From DATBLQ01 sp036555325 (GTDB taxonomy: Bacteria > Pseudomonadota > Alphaproteobacteria > Rhizobiales > Aestuariivirgaceae), in assembly GCA_036555325.1 (NCBI GenBank), contig DATBLQ010000082.1, positions 81,143 to 145,142 of the forward strand: a stretch of DNA of 64,000 nucleotides, read 5' to 3'. The translations under genes and the position numbers were made by a program. Within the stretch, counting starts at the first letter, position 1; each line of letters opens with the position of its first letter. The notes under the pieces were generated by a model. That model worked only from the letters and a program-made list of their open reading frames with translations, was not told where the DNA came from and did not search any database. Of the stretch, positions 1 to 8,770 are shown piece by piece.

Positions 1-1
1 G

Positions 2-367
2 AACACCGCCCGATATTACAATCGGATCGCCTATGATACGGGATATGAAGGCATGGCCGACAGCGAGGAAGAAGGGTTGAGGCTGGTTCGCGTCCTGGGC
101 AACAAATCGACGATGATGATGGGCAACCATGGAGTTCTCGTTGCGGCTAACTCCGTGGCCGAGGCCTTCGACACTCTCTACTATCTCGAACGGGCCTGCC
201 AAACACTGGTGCTTGCGTATTCGACCGGACAGAAGCTTAGTGTCATGGATGCTCAGGTTGCCGAGCGGACGGCACAGGACTGGGGCAACTTTTCAGACTC
301 TGCCTTCACCCATTTCGACGAAATGAAAAAAATATTGGACGAGAGCGACCCTTCCTACGCCGAATAG
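2..367 (+). CDS. Class II aldolase/adducin-type protein, C-terminal part
   Basis: The frame is open from the left edge of the window, so the 5' end lies outside. The visible 121 codons match the C-terminal half of the class II aldolase/adducin fold: a GNHGVLV segment, whose His is normally a zinc ligand, followed by an AEAFDTLYYLERAC helix and a variable acidic tail. Family members are cytoplasmic metal-dependent aldolases, epimerases or decarboxylases of small sugar phosphates or hydroxy-acids. The substrate cannot be told from this part. The gene ends 59 bases before a tRNA-Ser. The family call is firm; the exact function is open. Confidence 0.8.
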   Translation, partial: NTARYYNRIAYDTGYEGMADSEEEGLRLVRVLGNKSTMMMGNHGVLVAANSVAEAFDTLYYLERACQTLVLAYSTGQKLSVMDAQVAERTAQDWGNFSDSAFTHFDEMKKILDESDPSYAE

Positions 368-426
368 CCGGTTCATGCTTGGTATTGCCTTGGATGCCGC
401 AGCTGTTATGACAAGACGCTTCCCGC

Positions 427-516
427 GGAGGGGTGGCAGAGTGGTCGATTGCGGCGGTCTTGAAAACCGTTGTGCCCGTGAGGGCACCGGGGGTTCGAAT
501 CCCTCCCCCTCCGCCA
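427..516 (+). tRNA. tRNA-Ser (anticodon UGA)
   Basis: A full 90-nt class II tRNA cloverleaf is visible. The acceptor stem GGAGGGG (427-433) pairs with CCCCTCC (506-512), followed by discriminator G and an encoded CCA (514-516). The anticodon loop CTTGAAA carries anticodon TGA. There is a long variable arm (GTGCCCGTGAGGGCAC), as expected for tRNA-Ser, and a T loop TTCGAAT. tRNA-Ser genes are frequent integration sites for tyrosine-recombinase elements. A decayed integrase lies about 4.4 kb downstream. Confidence 0.97.
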
Positions 517-862
517 CATATTTGTATAAACATTTGATTTACCACGATTTATTATTGCAATTTTCGTCGTGCCCATACTCTTGTCCATACGGCGGCTAAT
601 CCTTCCAGCTGGTGGGCCGCCGCACCATCGCGGACCAACTGGGGAGATAGTGCATGCGAGTGGTTGCTGAGTGTCCCCGCTGCCGGGAGGTCGCTGAGCG
701 ACGACAATCCATGCACGAGGTGGGTTCGGAAAGGCGCAGCCAGGCACTTGATGTAGTTAGCTTAAAGGAGATGGATGCTGCCGATGTCCATTCGGGGAAG
801 CTGACACTTTGCTGTAGCCAAGGCCACGAGAGGGGCTTCGCCAAGGGACTGGGAGTATCGCG
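517..862. other. Stretch between tRNA-Ser and the propeller fragment, no gene recognised
   Basis: About 350 bases. An open frame of 93 codons starts at 654 but has no protein-like composition, ribosome-binding site or recognisable motif. The stretch directly follows the tRNA 3' end, where an attachment site of an integrated element would be expected. I found no clear second copy of the tRNA 3' end in the window. Confidence 0.4.
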
Positions 863-1045
863 ATGGGTGGCGGTTATGTGTGGGTGGCCACCCCTGGCGC
901 TCCGATCACACAGATCGACGCCAGAACCAATATAGTAATCCGGAGCTTTATCGGAGGTCTCGGCATGGGCGGACCTCTTCGCTATGGCGCAAGGTCACTG
1001 TGGGTCGCCGGAGGTCGCATTTCGCGGTTGCAAGCACCTAACTAG
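863..1045 (+). pseudogene. Beta-propeller (YVTN/NHL-like repeat) protein fragment
   Basis: The 60-codon frame reads like about one and a half blades of an exported beta-propeller: GGGYVWVATPGAP, then QIDARTNIV, then ARSLWVAGGRISRL. The alternating pattern of a VWVA strand, ID-TN turn and LWVAGG strand is typical of YncE or streptogramin-lyase-type repeats. There is no signal peptide and the usual several hundred residues are missing, so this is probably a remnant. It lies 92 bases upstream of the first cyclase gene, in the same direction. Confidence 0.4.
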
Positions 1046-1137
1046 AGAAGAAATCTGCGGGGTCAGGTTTCAGGGATGCTGCGGTCAGGTTGCCAATACA
1101 GCTTTGTGTTAGGCTGACTTAGTTACAGGGACATCAG

Positions 1138-2856
1138 GTGTCTGAGCAGCGCGTCCAACGTCAGCTTTCCGCAATCCTTGCCGCCGATGTCGCAGGATAC
1201 AGCCGGCTGATCGGAATTGATGAAGAAGGGACGCTTGCTCGGCTGAAGGAGCTGCGGCGCACTCTAATCGATCCAAAGATCAATGAACACCGGGGCCGCA
1301 TCGTTAAAACGATGGGCGATGGACTGCTTGTGCAATTCGCAAGCGCCGTAGATGCGGTGCGCTGCGCCGTTGATATTCAGCGTCAATTAGCAGAACAGAA
1401 CGTGGGAGCTGACGTGGACCGGAGAATTGAGTTCCGCATGGGGATCAACGTCGGTGACGTTGTTGTTGATGGTGATGACATCTACGGAGACGGTGTCAAT
1501 GTCGCGGCTAGATTGGAGGCTTTCGCTGAGCCGGGCGGCGTATGTGTGAGCGGTAGTGTTCACGACCAAGTGCAGGACAAACTCGACCTTAGTTTCGAGG
1601 ATGCTAGCGAGAAGCAATTAAAGAACATCGCGCGGCCTGTACGAGTTTATCGGGTGCGCATAGCCCGAGTTACAGCCAAACCAGCACAGAGAGTGCACGA
1701 GAGATCGTCCATAGCAGTTCTACCATTCCAAAACATGAGCGGCGATCCCGAGCAAGATTATTTTGCCGACGGCATTACGGAGGACATCATCACTGAATTG
1801 TCACGCTACCGGTCGCTATTCGTCATCGCACGCAATTCAGCATTTCAGTACAAAGCCCATAATGTCGATGTCCGCCAAGTCGGAAGAGAGCTAGGTGTTG
1901 AATTTGTTGTAGAAGGCAGCGTTCGCCGCTCAGGTGAACGGCTCCGCATTACATCACAACTGATTGATGCAAACTCCGGTGATCACGTCTGGGCCGAGCG
2001 ATATGACCGGGAGATGCATGACATATTCACGGTCCAAGAAGAAGTGGCCCGCACTATCGCTGCCACTTTGGAGGGGCGGGTTGCTGCAAGCGAAGTTGAT
2101 AGGGTCAAACGAAAACCAACGACCGACTGGCAGGCTTACGACTACTTCCTCCAGGGCCGAGAGTTGGACTACAAGTATGATCTAGCGGGCGCAGACGCAC
2201 TCTACGCACGAGCCTTGGAGCTTGATCCTGGATATGGCCATGCTTATGCGTTTCGGGCAATTGCGCTGGCGGTAATGCACTGGGGCACAGAAGAACACGA
2301 TTTGCTGCGCCGGGCCGATGAGTGTGCACAGAAAGCGCTTTCAATCGATGCGAACGACGCGTGGAGCCATTGGGCAGCTTCTTATGTTGCTCTGTGCCAA
2401 TGGAAGTTCGATTTAGCCCTTGTGCACTCCAGACGCGCTCTGAGCCTCAATCCCAACGACACAATCATAGCTGCCGAAAGTGCAAATTTGTTGGTCCGAA
2501 TGGGACAACCAGAAGAAGCCTTGCGCCGTTTGGATGACGCTATGCAGCGCGATCCCTTTCCCCCGATGTGGGTTTGGGAAACTCGGTTTAGGGCCCTCTT
2601 TCACCTCCATCGATATGAGGAGGCTCTCGATGCCCTTAACAATGTATCGGCTCCACATGATTGGCTTCAACTTTACTTCGCGGCAACTTATGCGCATTTT
2701 GGCCGACTTGAAAATGCACGCACAGCCTTAGCAAGATTTTTAGCAGTCCAGCCCGCAGCCTCAGTGTCGCTCTTTGCGAGAGCAGAGCCTTACTCCGATA
2801 AGCAACTCCTGGAGCACTTCCTTGATGGTCTGCGTAAAGCGGGGTTGCCTGAATGA
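1138..2856 (+). CDS. Class III adenylate/guanylate cyclase with TolB-like and TPR domains (tandem copy 1)
   Basis: Predicted soluble 572-residue cyclic-nucleotide synthase with its own sensory or docking half. Residues 8-165 form the class III catalytic domain. Metal-binding Asp17 (AADVAGYS) and Asp61 (KTMGDG), Lys57, and the transition-state pair Asn121/Arg125 (GDGVNVAARLE) are all present, so it should be active as a dimer. Around 190-300 lies the TolB-like block (AVLPFQNMSGDPEQ..ADGITEDI..LSR), followed by TPR-like helices to about 540. The start is GTG, with a CAGGGA Shine-Dalgarno-like stretch just upstream. Its stop overlaps the start of the next, paralogous gene by 4 bases (ATGA). The signal sensed is unknown; ATP or GTP specificity cannot be decided by eye. 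Confidence 0.9.
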   Translation: MSEQRVQRQLSAILAADVAGYSRLIGIDEEGTLARLKELRRTLIDPKINEHRGRIVKTMGDGLLVQFASAVDAVRCAVDIQRQLAEQNVGADVDRRIEFRMGINVGDVVVDGDDIYGDGVNVAARLEAFAEPGGVCVSGSVHDQVQDKLDLSFEDASEKQLKNIARPVRVYRVRIARVTAKPAQRVHERSSIAVLPFQNMSGDPEQDYFADGITEDIITELSRYRSLFVIARNSAFQYKAHNVDVRQVGRELGVEFVVEGSVRRSGERLRITSQLIDANSGDHVWAERYDREMHDIFTVQEEVARTIAATLEGRVAASEVDRVKRKPTTDWQAYDYFLQGRELDYKYDLAGADALYARALELDPGYGHAYAFRAIALAVMHWGTEEHDLLRRADECAQKALSIDANDAWSHWAASYVALCQWKFDLALVHSRRALSLNPNDTIIAAESANLLVRMGQPEEALRRLDDAMQRDPFPPMWVWETRFRALFHLHRYEEALDALNNVSAPHDWLQLYFAATYAHFGRLENARTALARFLAVQPAASVSLFARAEPYSDKQLLEHFLDGLRKAGLPE

Positions 2857-4610
2857 GCACGGGCCGAACTCAACGGCGCCTTGCAGCCATCCTTGCAGCC
2901 GACGTGGTGGGCTACAGTCGGCTCATGGGACAGGACGAGACGGGAACGCTGGCTGCACTCAAAGCTGCCAGGACTGGGTTGATTGATCCAAAGATCACTG
3001 AGCACTCCGGGCGAGTATTCAAATCTATGGGCGATGGACTGCTTGCCGAGTTTCCAAGTGTTGTCAATGCCGTCTCCTGCGCTGTCGAAATCCAGCGCGG
3101 TATGCAGGCTCGCAACAACGACCTACCCGAGGAACGGACGATCCAACTGCGCATCGGGATCAATCTCGGGGACATAATTGTCGAGGACGGAGATGTGTTT
3201 GGCGATGGGGTGAACGTAGCGGCGCGGATCGAAAGTATTGCTCCGCCTGGTGGGGTGGCTGTCTCGGGGACGGTGCGCGATCACCTTGGCACTCGGCTCG
3301 ATCTGCAATTTGAGGACATCGGCGAGCAGACGCTCAAGAATATCGACCGACCAATACGCATTTACCTCATAGGCGGCGGCGCACGTGGTGGCCTTTCCTA
3401 TCCAGCGCTCCCAGATAAGCCATCGATTGCCGTTCTGCCATTTGAAAACATGAGCGGTGACCAAGAGCAGGAGTATTTCGCTGACGGGATGGCGGAAGAG
3501 ATCATCACCGCCCTATCGCGGTTTCGGCAACTGTTCGTCATCGCACGCAATTCGAGCTTTACCTACAAGGGTCGCGCCGTGGACGTGAAGCAAATCGGGC
3601 GCGAGCTTGGCGTGCGCTATGTGCTTGAAGGTAGTGTGCGCAGGGCGGGCAGCAGGCTGCGCATAACCGGCCAACTTATCGATACTTCTACGGGGGCACA
3701 TCTGTGGGCAGATCGTTTCGAGGGTAGCTTAGTGGATGTGTTTGATCTTCAAGATCAAGTCACCACCGGTGTAGTGGGGGCGGTCCTTCCAAAGCTGGAA
3801 CAAGCGGAGCTTGACCGATCCAGACGCAAGCCCACGGAAAATCTCGATGCCTATGATTATTTCTTGCGGGGGTTAGCGGGCCTTTATCAATGGACGAAAG
3901 AGAGTATTGCTGAGGCCCTGTCAAATCTGTATCGAGCGATCGAACTCGATCCCAATTTTGCTTCGGCGTACGGCGTGGCTGCCCGAACCTATGTCCGGCG
4001 CAGCGCGGGTGGGTGGATCCAAGATCGCGACCGGGAATACGCCGAGGCAATCAGGCTGGCGAGGCGAGCGGCGGATTTGGGCAAGGATGATGCACTGGCG
4101 CTTGTTTGTGCGGGAATTACCCTTTCCTTTATTGCCGGGGAACATGAGGATGGGAAAATCCTCACGGACCGTGCTCTTGCGCTCAATCCGAATTTGGCTT
4201 GGGCATGGCTGTTTAGTGGCTGGGCAAGGGTTTGGCTCGGGGAACCGGAAGAGACAATCGACCGTGTTGGTCGTGCCATGCGTTTGAGCCCAAGTGACCC
4301 TGATAGCTTTAGTATGCACTGCGCCATGGCCTTTGCACATTTCTTTGCGGGTCGCTACGGCGAGGCGGTGTCGTGGGCGGAACGGGCGGTGCGGGAAAAA
4401 CCTGATATTCTCTTCCCGGTAATCATTGCTGCTGCCAGTAATGCGCAGGCTGGTCGGAGCGACCAGGCCAAGAACGCCATGGCTCAAGTACGTCGGATTG
4501 ATCCGACCTTGCGCATGTCTAACCTGAGAGAGCTTTATCAGATGATCCGCCGTTCGGAAGATTTTGAGCGGTGGTCGGAAGGTCTACGCAAAGCCGGACT
4601 GCCGGAGTGA
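2853..4610 (+). CDS. Class III adenylate/guanylate cyclase with TolB-like and TPR domains (tandem copy 2)
   Basis: 585 residues with the same architecture as the gene it overlaps: cyclase domain 8-165 (metal Asp17 and Asp61, Lys57, GDGVNVAARIE with the catalytic Asn/Arg), TolB-like block around 190-300 (AVLPFENMSGDQEQEYFADGM) and TPR helices to the C-terminus. The ATG lies inside the ATGA overlap, so translation is probably coupled to copy 1. Both proteins end in a near-identical LRKAGLPE tail, which points to a tandem duplication. The degree of divergence suggests it is not recent. Because class III cyclases work as dimers, co-translated paralogues could form heterodimers; that is inference. 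Confidence 0.9.
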   Translation: MSTGRTQRRLAAILAADVVGYSRLMGQDETGTLAALKAARTGLIDPKITEHSGRVFKSMGDGLLAEFPSVVNAVSCAVEIQRGMQARNNDLPEERTIQLRIGINLGDIIVEDGDVFGDGVNVAARIESIAPPGGVAVSGTVRDHLGTRLDLQFEDIGEQTLKNIDRPIRIYLIGGGARGGLSYPALPDKPSIAVLPFENMSGDQEQEYFADGMAEEIITALSRFRQLFVIARNSSFTYKGRAVDVKQIGRELGVRYVLEGSVRRAGSRLRITGQLIDTSTGAHLWADRFEGSLVDVFDLQDQVTTGVVGAVLPKLEQAELDRSRRKPTENLDAYDYFLRGLAGLYQWTKESIAEALSNLYRAIELDPNFASAYGVAARTYVRRSAGGWIQDRDREYAEAIRLARRAADLGKDDALALVCAGITLSFIAGEHEDGKILTDRALALNPNLAWAWLFSGWARVWLGEPEETIDRVGRAMRLSPSDPDSFSMHCAMAFAHFFAGRYGEAVSWAERAVREKPDILFPVIIAAASNAQAGRSDQAKNAMAQVRRIDPTLRMSNLRELYQMIRRSEDFERWSEGLRKAGLPE

Positions 4611-4883
4611 TGTCCGAAACAACAGGCTTTGGGCCGATCGGGGTGATATCTTTCACGGTTCTTTATGAAGTTTGTCACCCTCTCGCGGGCTGTCGGGCGA
4701 GTATCCATCGGCCCTTCCGCAGTTTCGCCGTGTTCCGTTAGTCCGGCAAAAGCACCGCACAGCCGGAAATGTTCCTAAGGCGTAGCTAGATGAATGGGAA
4801 TATCCATTCCATTTTCGTACATGTAGAGCTGTAGTGGCCTAATTGACTTTTCAAAATCACAGGCTCTTCCCCCGCACATCGCG

Positions 4884-5773
4884 TCAATGGGAATACGGTC
4901 TGCTGCAGGAATTTCGTGTGGCTAGTGTTTCATTGCGGCGAGCAGGCCATTTGCCGCCATGTGCTTCGGCCCAGATATGGGCTAGCTGAAGTACGAACCA
5001 GCGGCGGGCGTCCTTTGGCGGATGTCCCTTCTTCGCAGGCGCGTCCGCTGCGGCGCCGACGGTTGAGGCCACCCCCGCGAGGGACCTCAGCGCGTCGTGA
5101 ATTGCCGGTGTGGTTGGATGGCCGTCGATTTCAATTCCGAAATTGTTTAGCGCAGTCCGAGCCTCTTCTGACAGAGCCCCGAAGCTCTCTTGAGATGGGA
5201 GTAAACGTCGAGCGTGAATCCCACCGAAGCATGGCCAAGGCGCTCGCTCACGACTTTTGCGTTGATACCTTGCCGAAGAAGCTGCGACGCGTGGCTGTGT
5301 CGCAAATCATGGAACCTTACATGCGGCAGACCAGCCCGGCGAATGTGCGCCGAGAAAGCCCACGAAAAACGGTCTGGCTTCCAAGGCGCGCCATCCGGGC
5401 TGGCAAACACCAGATCCCCGTCCTGATACTCCGGGCCGATTGCGAGCCGCTCTGTCGCCTGTTCTGCCCTATGTCCACGGAGAACTTCAATTGCCAATTC
5501 GGGCAGAGCAACAGTGCGCCGACTGCGATGTGTCTTGGGTTGCTTGAACGCCAACCCACTACGAGTCTGTTCAAGAACCTGTGAAATGGACAAGCGACCA
5601 GAATGGAAATCTATATCTCGCCAGCGAAGGACTAAAAGCTCACCACGTCGCAAACCTGTTGCGATGGCAACCAAAACCGGCGCGTGGAGGCGGGAATGCC
5701 CAAGTGTCGTAAAACTGCGCCCGGGCTGCCTTTGGGGTTCTACTGATGTTCCAGCGATGCAAAAAAAAGAGGC
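4884..5773 (-). pseudogene. Decayed tyrosine recombinase (phage/island integrase)
   Basis: Reading leftwards, 5773-5147 encodes most of a tyrosine-recombinase catalytic domain: ATGLRRGELLVLRWRDID with the first catalytic Arg, HDLRHSHAS with His-x-x-Arg, LGHAS with the second His, and DVYSHL with the Tyr nucleophile. The N-terminal DNA-binding domain is missing; the frame meets a stop at 5774-5776. A one-base deletion near 5191 ends the frame early at 5147. Shifting frame there restores an in-frame continuation (QESFGALSEEARTALNNFG) that runs to 4884 and includes a DARRWFVLQLAHIWAEA segment. The gene is therefore frameshifted and N-truncated. It may be the integrase of an element that once used the tRNA-Ser at 427-516. 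Confidence 0.8.
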
Positions 5774-5932
5774 CTAAGCCCGCCACAGCGCACGCATGGA
5801 CAATTTTTCCTGACGAGTTAGGTGTTCTGTGTAACGGGCCGCGACGGGTGTTGGCTCCCCCAATCGGCGCGCCTCGGCGCCGCCAAAGGATAGCGTGGCC
5901 CAGTACAACGACGCTGGACACCGCGGAGAACG

Positions 5933-7720
5933 ATGATGGGCGAAAGCAGAGCTTGGCTTAGAAAGATTTTTCCAGACCTGTCTACCACTCTATTCCGATT
6001 TCCGGGTCCAGCGATCGCATCCCTTTTCATGTGCGTCGTGGCCAATCTTAGAGTGGTCGAGAGGAGTTTCGCGGGCGACCAGTTCTACGCGGATGTGCTG
6101 TGGAGCGGAGCTGCCGCATTTCTTGCTAGTGGTGCAGCTCATCTCTTGGCCGAATCGAGGGGGTGGCCAAGACCTAGAAACATTCTCTTCGCTCTGCTGA
6201 TAGGCTTCGCAACAGCGACCATGTTTTGGTTTCATGGGGTACTGGGCCTGGAGCGGTTGTTCTTCTCTGCGGGGCTCGTGTTTTTGCTGATGACGTCTGC
6301 CTATCTGAGGCAGGCGAGCCAGTCTGCCTTCTGGCTATTCAATCTGCGACTTGGGTTGGCCGCTCTTCTTGCAACCTTGGTTGCCGCTGCGGCCTGCGGT
6401 GGCATTGTTGCAATCCTGGCCAGCCTGGAGTTTCTGTTTGATTTTAAAGTCCCGTATCGTCTCTATGAGCATGTGTGGTCCACAGGCGCTACATTGGTAG
6501 GACCGATTTATGGCTTGGCTCTCACGCCAAGCCTCCTCGATGAGGAGGTCGATCTCGAAAGCTACCGGAATTCCCTGCTCGAGCGCGGCGTGTCGGTACT
6601 TCTCACTTATGTCCTTGTACCGATCGTACTCGTCTACGCTGCAATCCTTTATGCCTATGCGGCTAAGATCGCGCTCGCGTGGGCCTTGCCAAAAGGTCAA
6701 GTCGCTACCCTTGTTACTCTGTTTGCGCTCGCTGGAACCGGAGCCTACTTGATCTCCTACCCTTGGCGTCGCCACGGAACTGCCCTGCTTCGTCTATTCC
6801 GCTCCGTCTGGTTTCCGCTGACATTTGTACCTGTGGTCCTGCTTGTCGTCGGTACGCTACGACGCATCAATGACTATGGAATCACCCCACAACGCTACGT
6901 TCTCATGGTCATTGCCGCCTGGCTGATCGGCCTCATAGCTTACTTTGTGTTCCGACGGCGGGCGATAGACATCAGGCATATCGTCGCGAGCTTCGCGGTA
7001 TTAACATTGGTCACTTCAGTTGGACCCTGGGGTGCAAGAACATTATCCATGAATGACCAGTATGGCCGCCTGGAAAGGCTCCTTACGAAGTATGGCTTTC
7101 TGATAAATGGGAGATTGGCTGAAGCAACGCCGCCGGTCACAACCATGAGCATGACTGAAAGGGATACGGCAGGTTCGATCATCTATTTTCTAGTGAACCG
7201 AGGCGAGCATGAGCGCTTCCGCCCATGGTTTGAGGGGCGCGTGACGAATCCGTGGCTGAGAAAGGACTTTCGACCACACTTTGTCTCTGAGCCTCTTATT
7301 AGGATTGTCGGCTATCGCTATGGCGGGGAGACACCCAGCCACATTCGCAAAGTGAGCTTTGAGTCGTCATTTCCCTCAACTTTTCCCGCCGACCAAAACG
7401 CCATCATCGCGGGCCCGGTTAAGCTCTACAGAGAGAACAGACCTCAGCTCATGCAGACGACCCAGGTTGCTCGCGTCGAGAACAGAGGAGATGTCCTGGC
7501 CTTTCTTCATGAAAATCGCACTTGGTTGGTCAGTACGAGTGAGCTGCTCGAAAGAGCCAGCTATGCCGATTCCCTGCCCTACCCTCGTCCGCCCTTCTCA
7601 ATGTCTGTTGGCGACCCAGGTAGTAGGATGACGTTGGTCGTTCAGCAGGTGTTCGGGCAGTTTGAGAGGGGTGTGCCGAAGGTCAGTTCTGGACAGTTTT
7701 GGCTGATCATGCCGCGGTAA
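5933..7720 (+). CDS. DUF4153 family integral membrane protein
   Basis: 595 residues. Roughly the first 380 are strongly hydrophobic with about ten to eleven transmembrane helices, including the RINDYGITPQRYVLMVIAAW segment characteristic of DUF4153. The remaining ~210 residues are soluble and follow a conserved-looking WGARTLSMNDQ stretch; they probably face the periplasm. Family members have no established biochemical role. Two adjacent ATGs (5933 and 5936) are possible, with a GGAG Shine-Dalgarno just upstream. The gene stands alone between the integrase remnant and the ABC operon. Length and composition look intact. Confidence 0.85.
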   Translation: MMGESRAWLRKIFPDLSTTLFRFPGPAIASLFMCVVANLRVVERSFAGDQFYADVLWSGAAAFLASGAAHLLAESRGWPRPRNILFALLIGFATATMFWFHGVLGLERLFFSAGLVFLLMTSAYLRQASQSAFWLFNLRLGLAALLATLVAAAACGGIVAILASLEFLFDFKVPYRLYEHVWSTGATLVGPIYGLALTPSLLDEEVDLESYRNSLLERGVSVLLTYVLVPIVLVYAAILYAYAAKIALAWALPKGQVATLVTLFALAGTGAYLISYPWRRHGTALLRLFRSVWFPLTFVPVVLLVVGTLRRINDYGITPQRYVLMVIAAWLIGLIAYFVFRRRAIDIRHIVASFAVLTLVTSVGPWGARTLSMNDQYGRLERLLTKYGFLINGRLAEATPPVTTMSMTERDTAGSIIYFLVNRGEHERFRPWFEGRVTNPWLRKDFRPHFVSEPLIRIVGYRYGGETPSHIRKVSFESSFPSTFPADQNAIIAGPVKLYRENRPQLMQTTQVARVENRGDVLAFLHENRTWLVSTSELLERASYADSLPYPRPPFSMSVGDPGSRMTLVVQQVFGQFERGVPKVSSGQFWLIMPR

Positions 7721-8002
7721 TCGAAGAAAGAGGTTCATCTGGCGGCGATGACCTTCACCAAACGGCTAGCGCATACCGAGACTATTCAGCAGCAGCACAG
7801 TGCCTAGAACGCACCTCAAATGCTCGCCCCAAATGTGGATTCTCGAGCAGCGACCGCCCTTGCTGGCTAGATAGATCGGCTACAAAACGGGTTTGGCTAA
7901 ATTCGTCAGCAGTTGGTGACCGGCTAGCATAACCGATTTTACCTTTTGGATCATTTATGAAATATTGAATGTATCTCACCAGCCGCACATGAAGTCTTTT
8001 TC

Positions 8003-8740
8003 ATGCCTTCTCCTCAGCTGATCCGTGAAAGAATATGGTCGCGACTTGAAGAAGTGGCTAAACCCGATAGCCGCTATCATTTGTTTTTTTCAGAGGTTAT
8101 TCCCGACTTCCAAGGTTCGGAAATTGCCACGGATCGGGTTATGGCACTATCCGCGTTACCGTCAGCCAAACTTGCTTTCATTACTCCCGACAATTGCCTT
8201 GTCGAGTTGCGCCGCAGATTCATTGAGGCGGGAACTCCGTTCGTAATGTCGACCTACGGTATTTACCGAGGTTTTCTTTACATGGCCTCAGGAATGGTGC
8301 CGAAGGGAGCAGAACTCTACGCAGCTTGGCTCGATGGCATGGAGCATTTTGGCAAGCCGATTTCGCTCGAGGAGATTAGGCGTCTCGGCAAGTTCGACGT
8401 CATGGTAACTGGAGCTTCGGCCGTCTCAATGGAGGGTGTACGGTTTGGCAAGGGTCATGGTTTCTTCGATCTTGAATGGGGCATGTTTAGCGACTTGAAG
8501 TTGGTCGATGAAAGCACACCGGTTGTCGCCGTCGTGCATGATGTGCAGGTTGTTGAAGATAAGTTGCAACCGAGCGAAACTGACATCGTTGTTGACTACA
8601 TCGCAACTCCAAGCCGCATGATAACCGTGCAGCGCCGCACCCGACGCCCGCAAGGGGTCAAATGGGAGCTGCTCGATGCCAAACAGATCGCACACACTCC
8701 GCCCATTCGGGAGTTGCAAAGGATGCGGGGGCTTGTCTAG
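8003..8740 (+). CDS. 5-formyltetrahydrofolate cyclo-ligase-like protein
   Basis: 245-residue cytoplasmic protein of the MTHFS / 5-formyl-THF cyclo-ligase superfamily. The signature is GKGHGFFDLEWGM (about 150-162), the counterpart of the family's nucleotide/folate loop G-x-G-G-G-Y-Y-D, preceded by a MVTGASAVSMEG strand. True MTHFS converts 5-formyl-THF to 5,10-methenyl-THF using ATP. This one is longer than the roughly 190-residue housekeeping enzyme and has an altered loop, so it may be a paralogue with another substrate. It is the first gene of an apparent operon with an NMT1-type ABC transporter, which suggests folate, one-carbon or pyrimidine/thiamine salvage. The start is ATG with no strong ribosome-binding site. 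Confidence 0.75.
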   Translation: MPSPQLIRERIWSRLEEVAKPDSRYHLFFSEVIPDFQGSEIATDRVMALSALPSAKLAFITPDNCLVELRRRFIEAGTPFVMSTYGIYRGFLYMASGMVPKGAELYAAWLDGMEHFGKPISLEEIRRLGKFDVMVTGASAVSMEGVRFGKGHGFFDLEWGMFSDLKLVDESTPVVAVVHDVQVVEDKLQPSETDIVVDYIATPSRMITVQRRTRRPQGVKWELLDAKQIAHTPPIRELQRMRGLV

Positions 8741-8770
8741 CCAGATTTTGAAAGCAACAGGGAGAACGCA

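Noticed and set aside
654..935. A 93-codon frame after tRNA-Ser with a C-x-x-C at its start
   Set aside because: No other zinc-finger features, random composition, and it overlaps the better propeller-like frame.
4785..4830. Imperfect palindrome (ATGGGAATATCCATTCCAT) as an operator
   Set aside because: The arms are short and imperfect and it does not sit before a gene start; nothing ties it to a regulator.
4916..5584. A 222-codon plus-strand open frame
   Set aside because: It is exactly antisense to the integrase pseudogene, whose minus-strand reading has clear recombinase motifs; the plus-strand product has no plausible composition.
7782..7988. A 68-codon minus-strand frame before the folate-ligase-like operon
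   Set aside because: Reasonable length but no ribosome-binding site, no homology I recognise and it lies in the likely promoter region of the operon.
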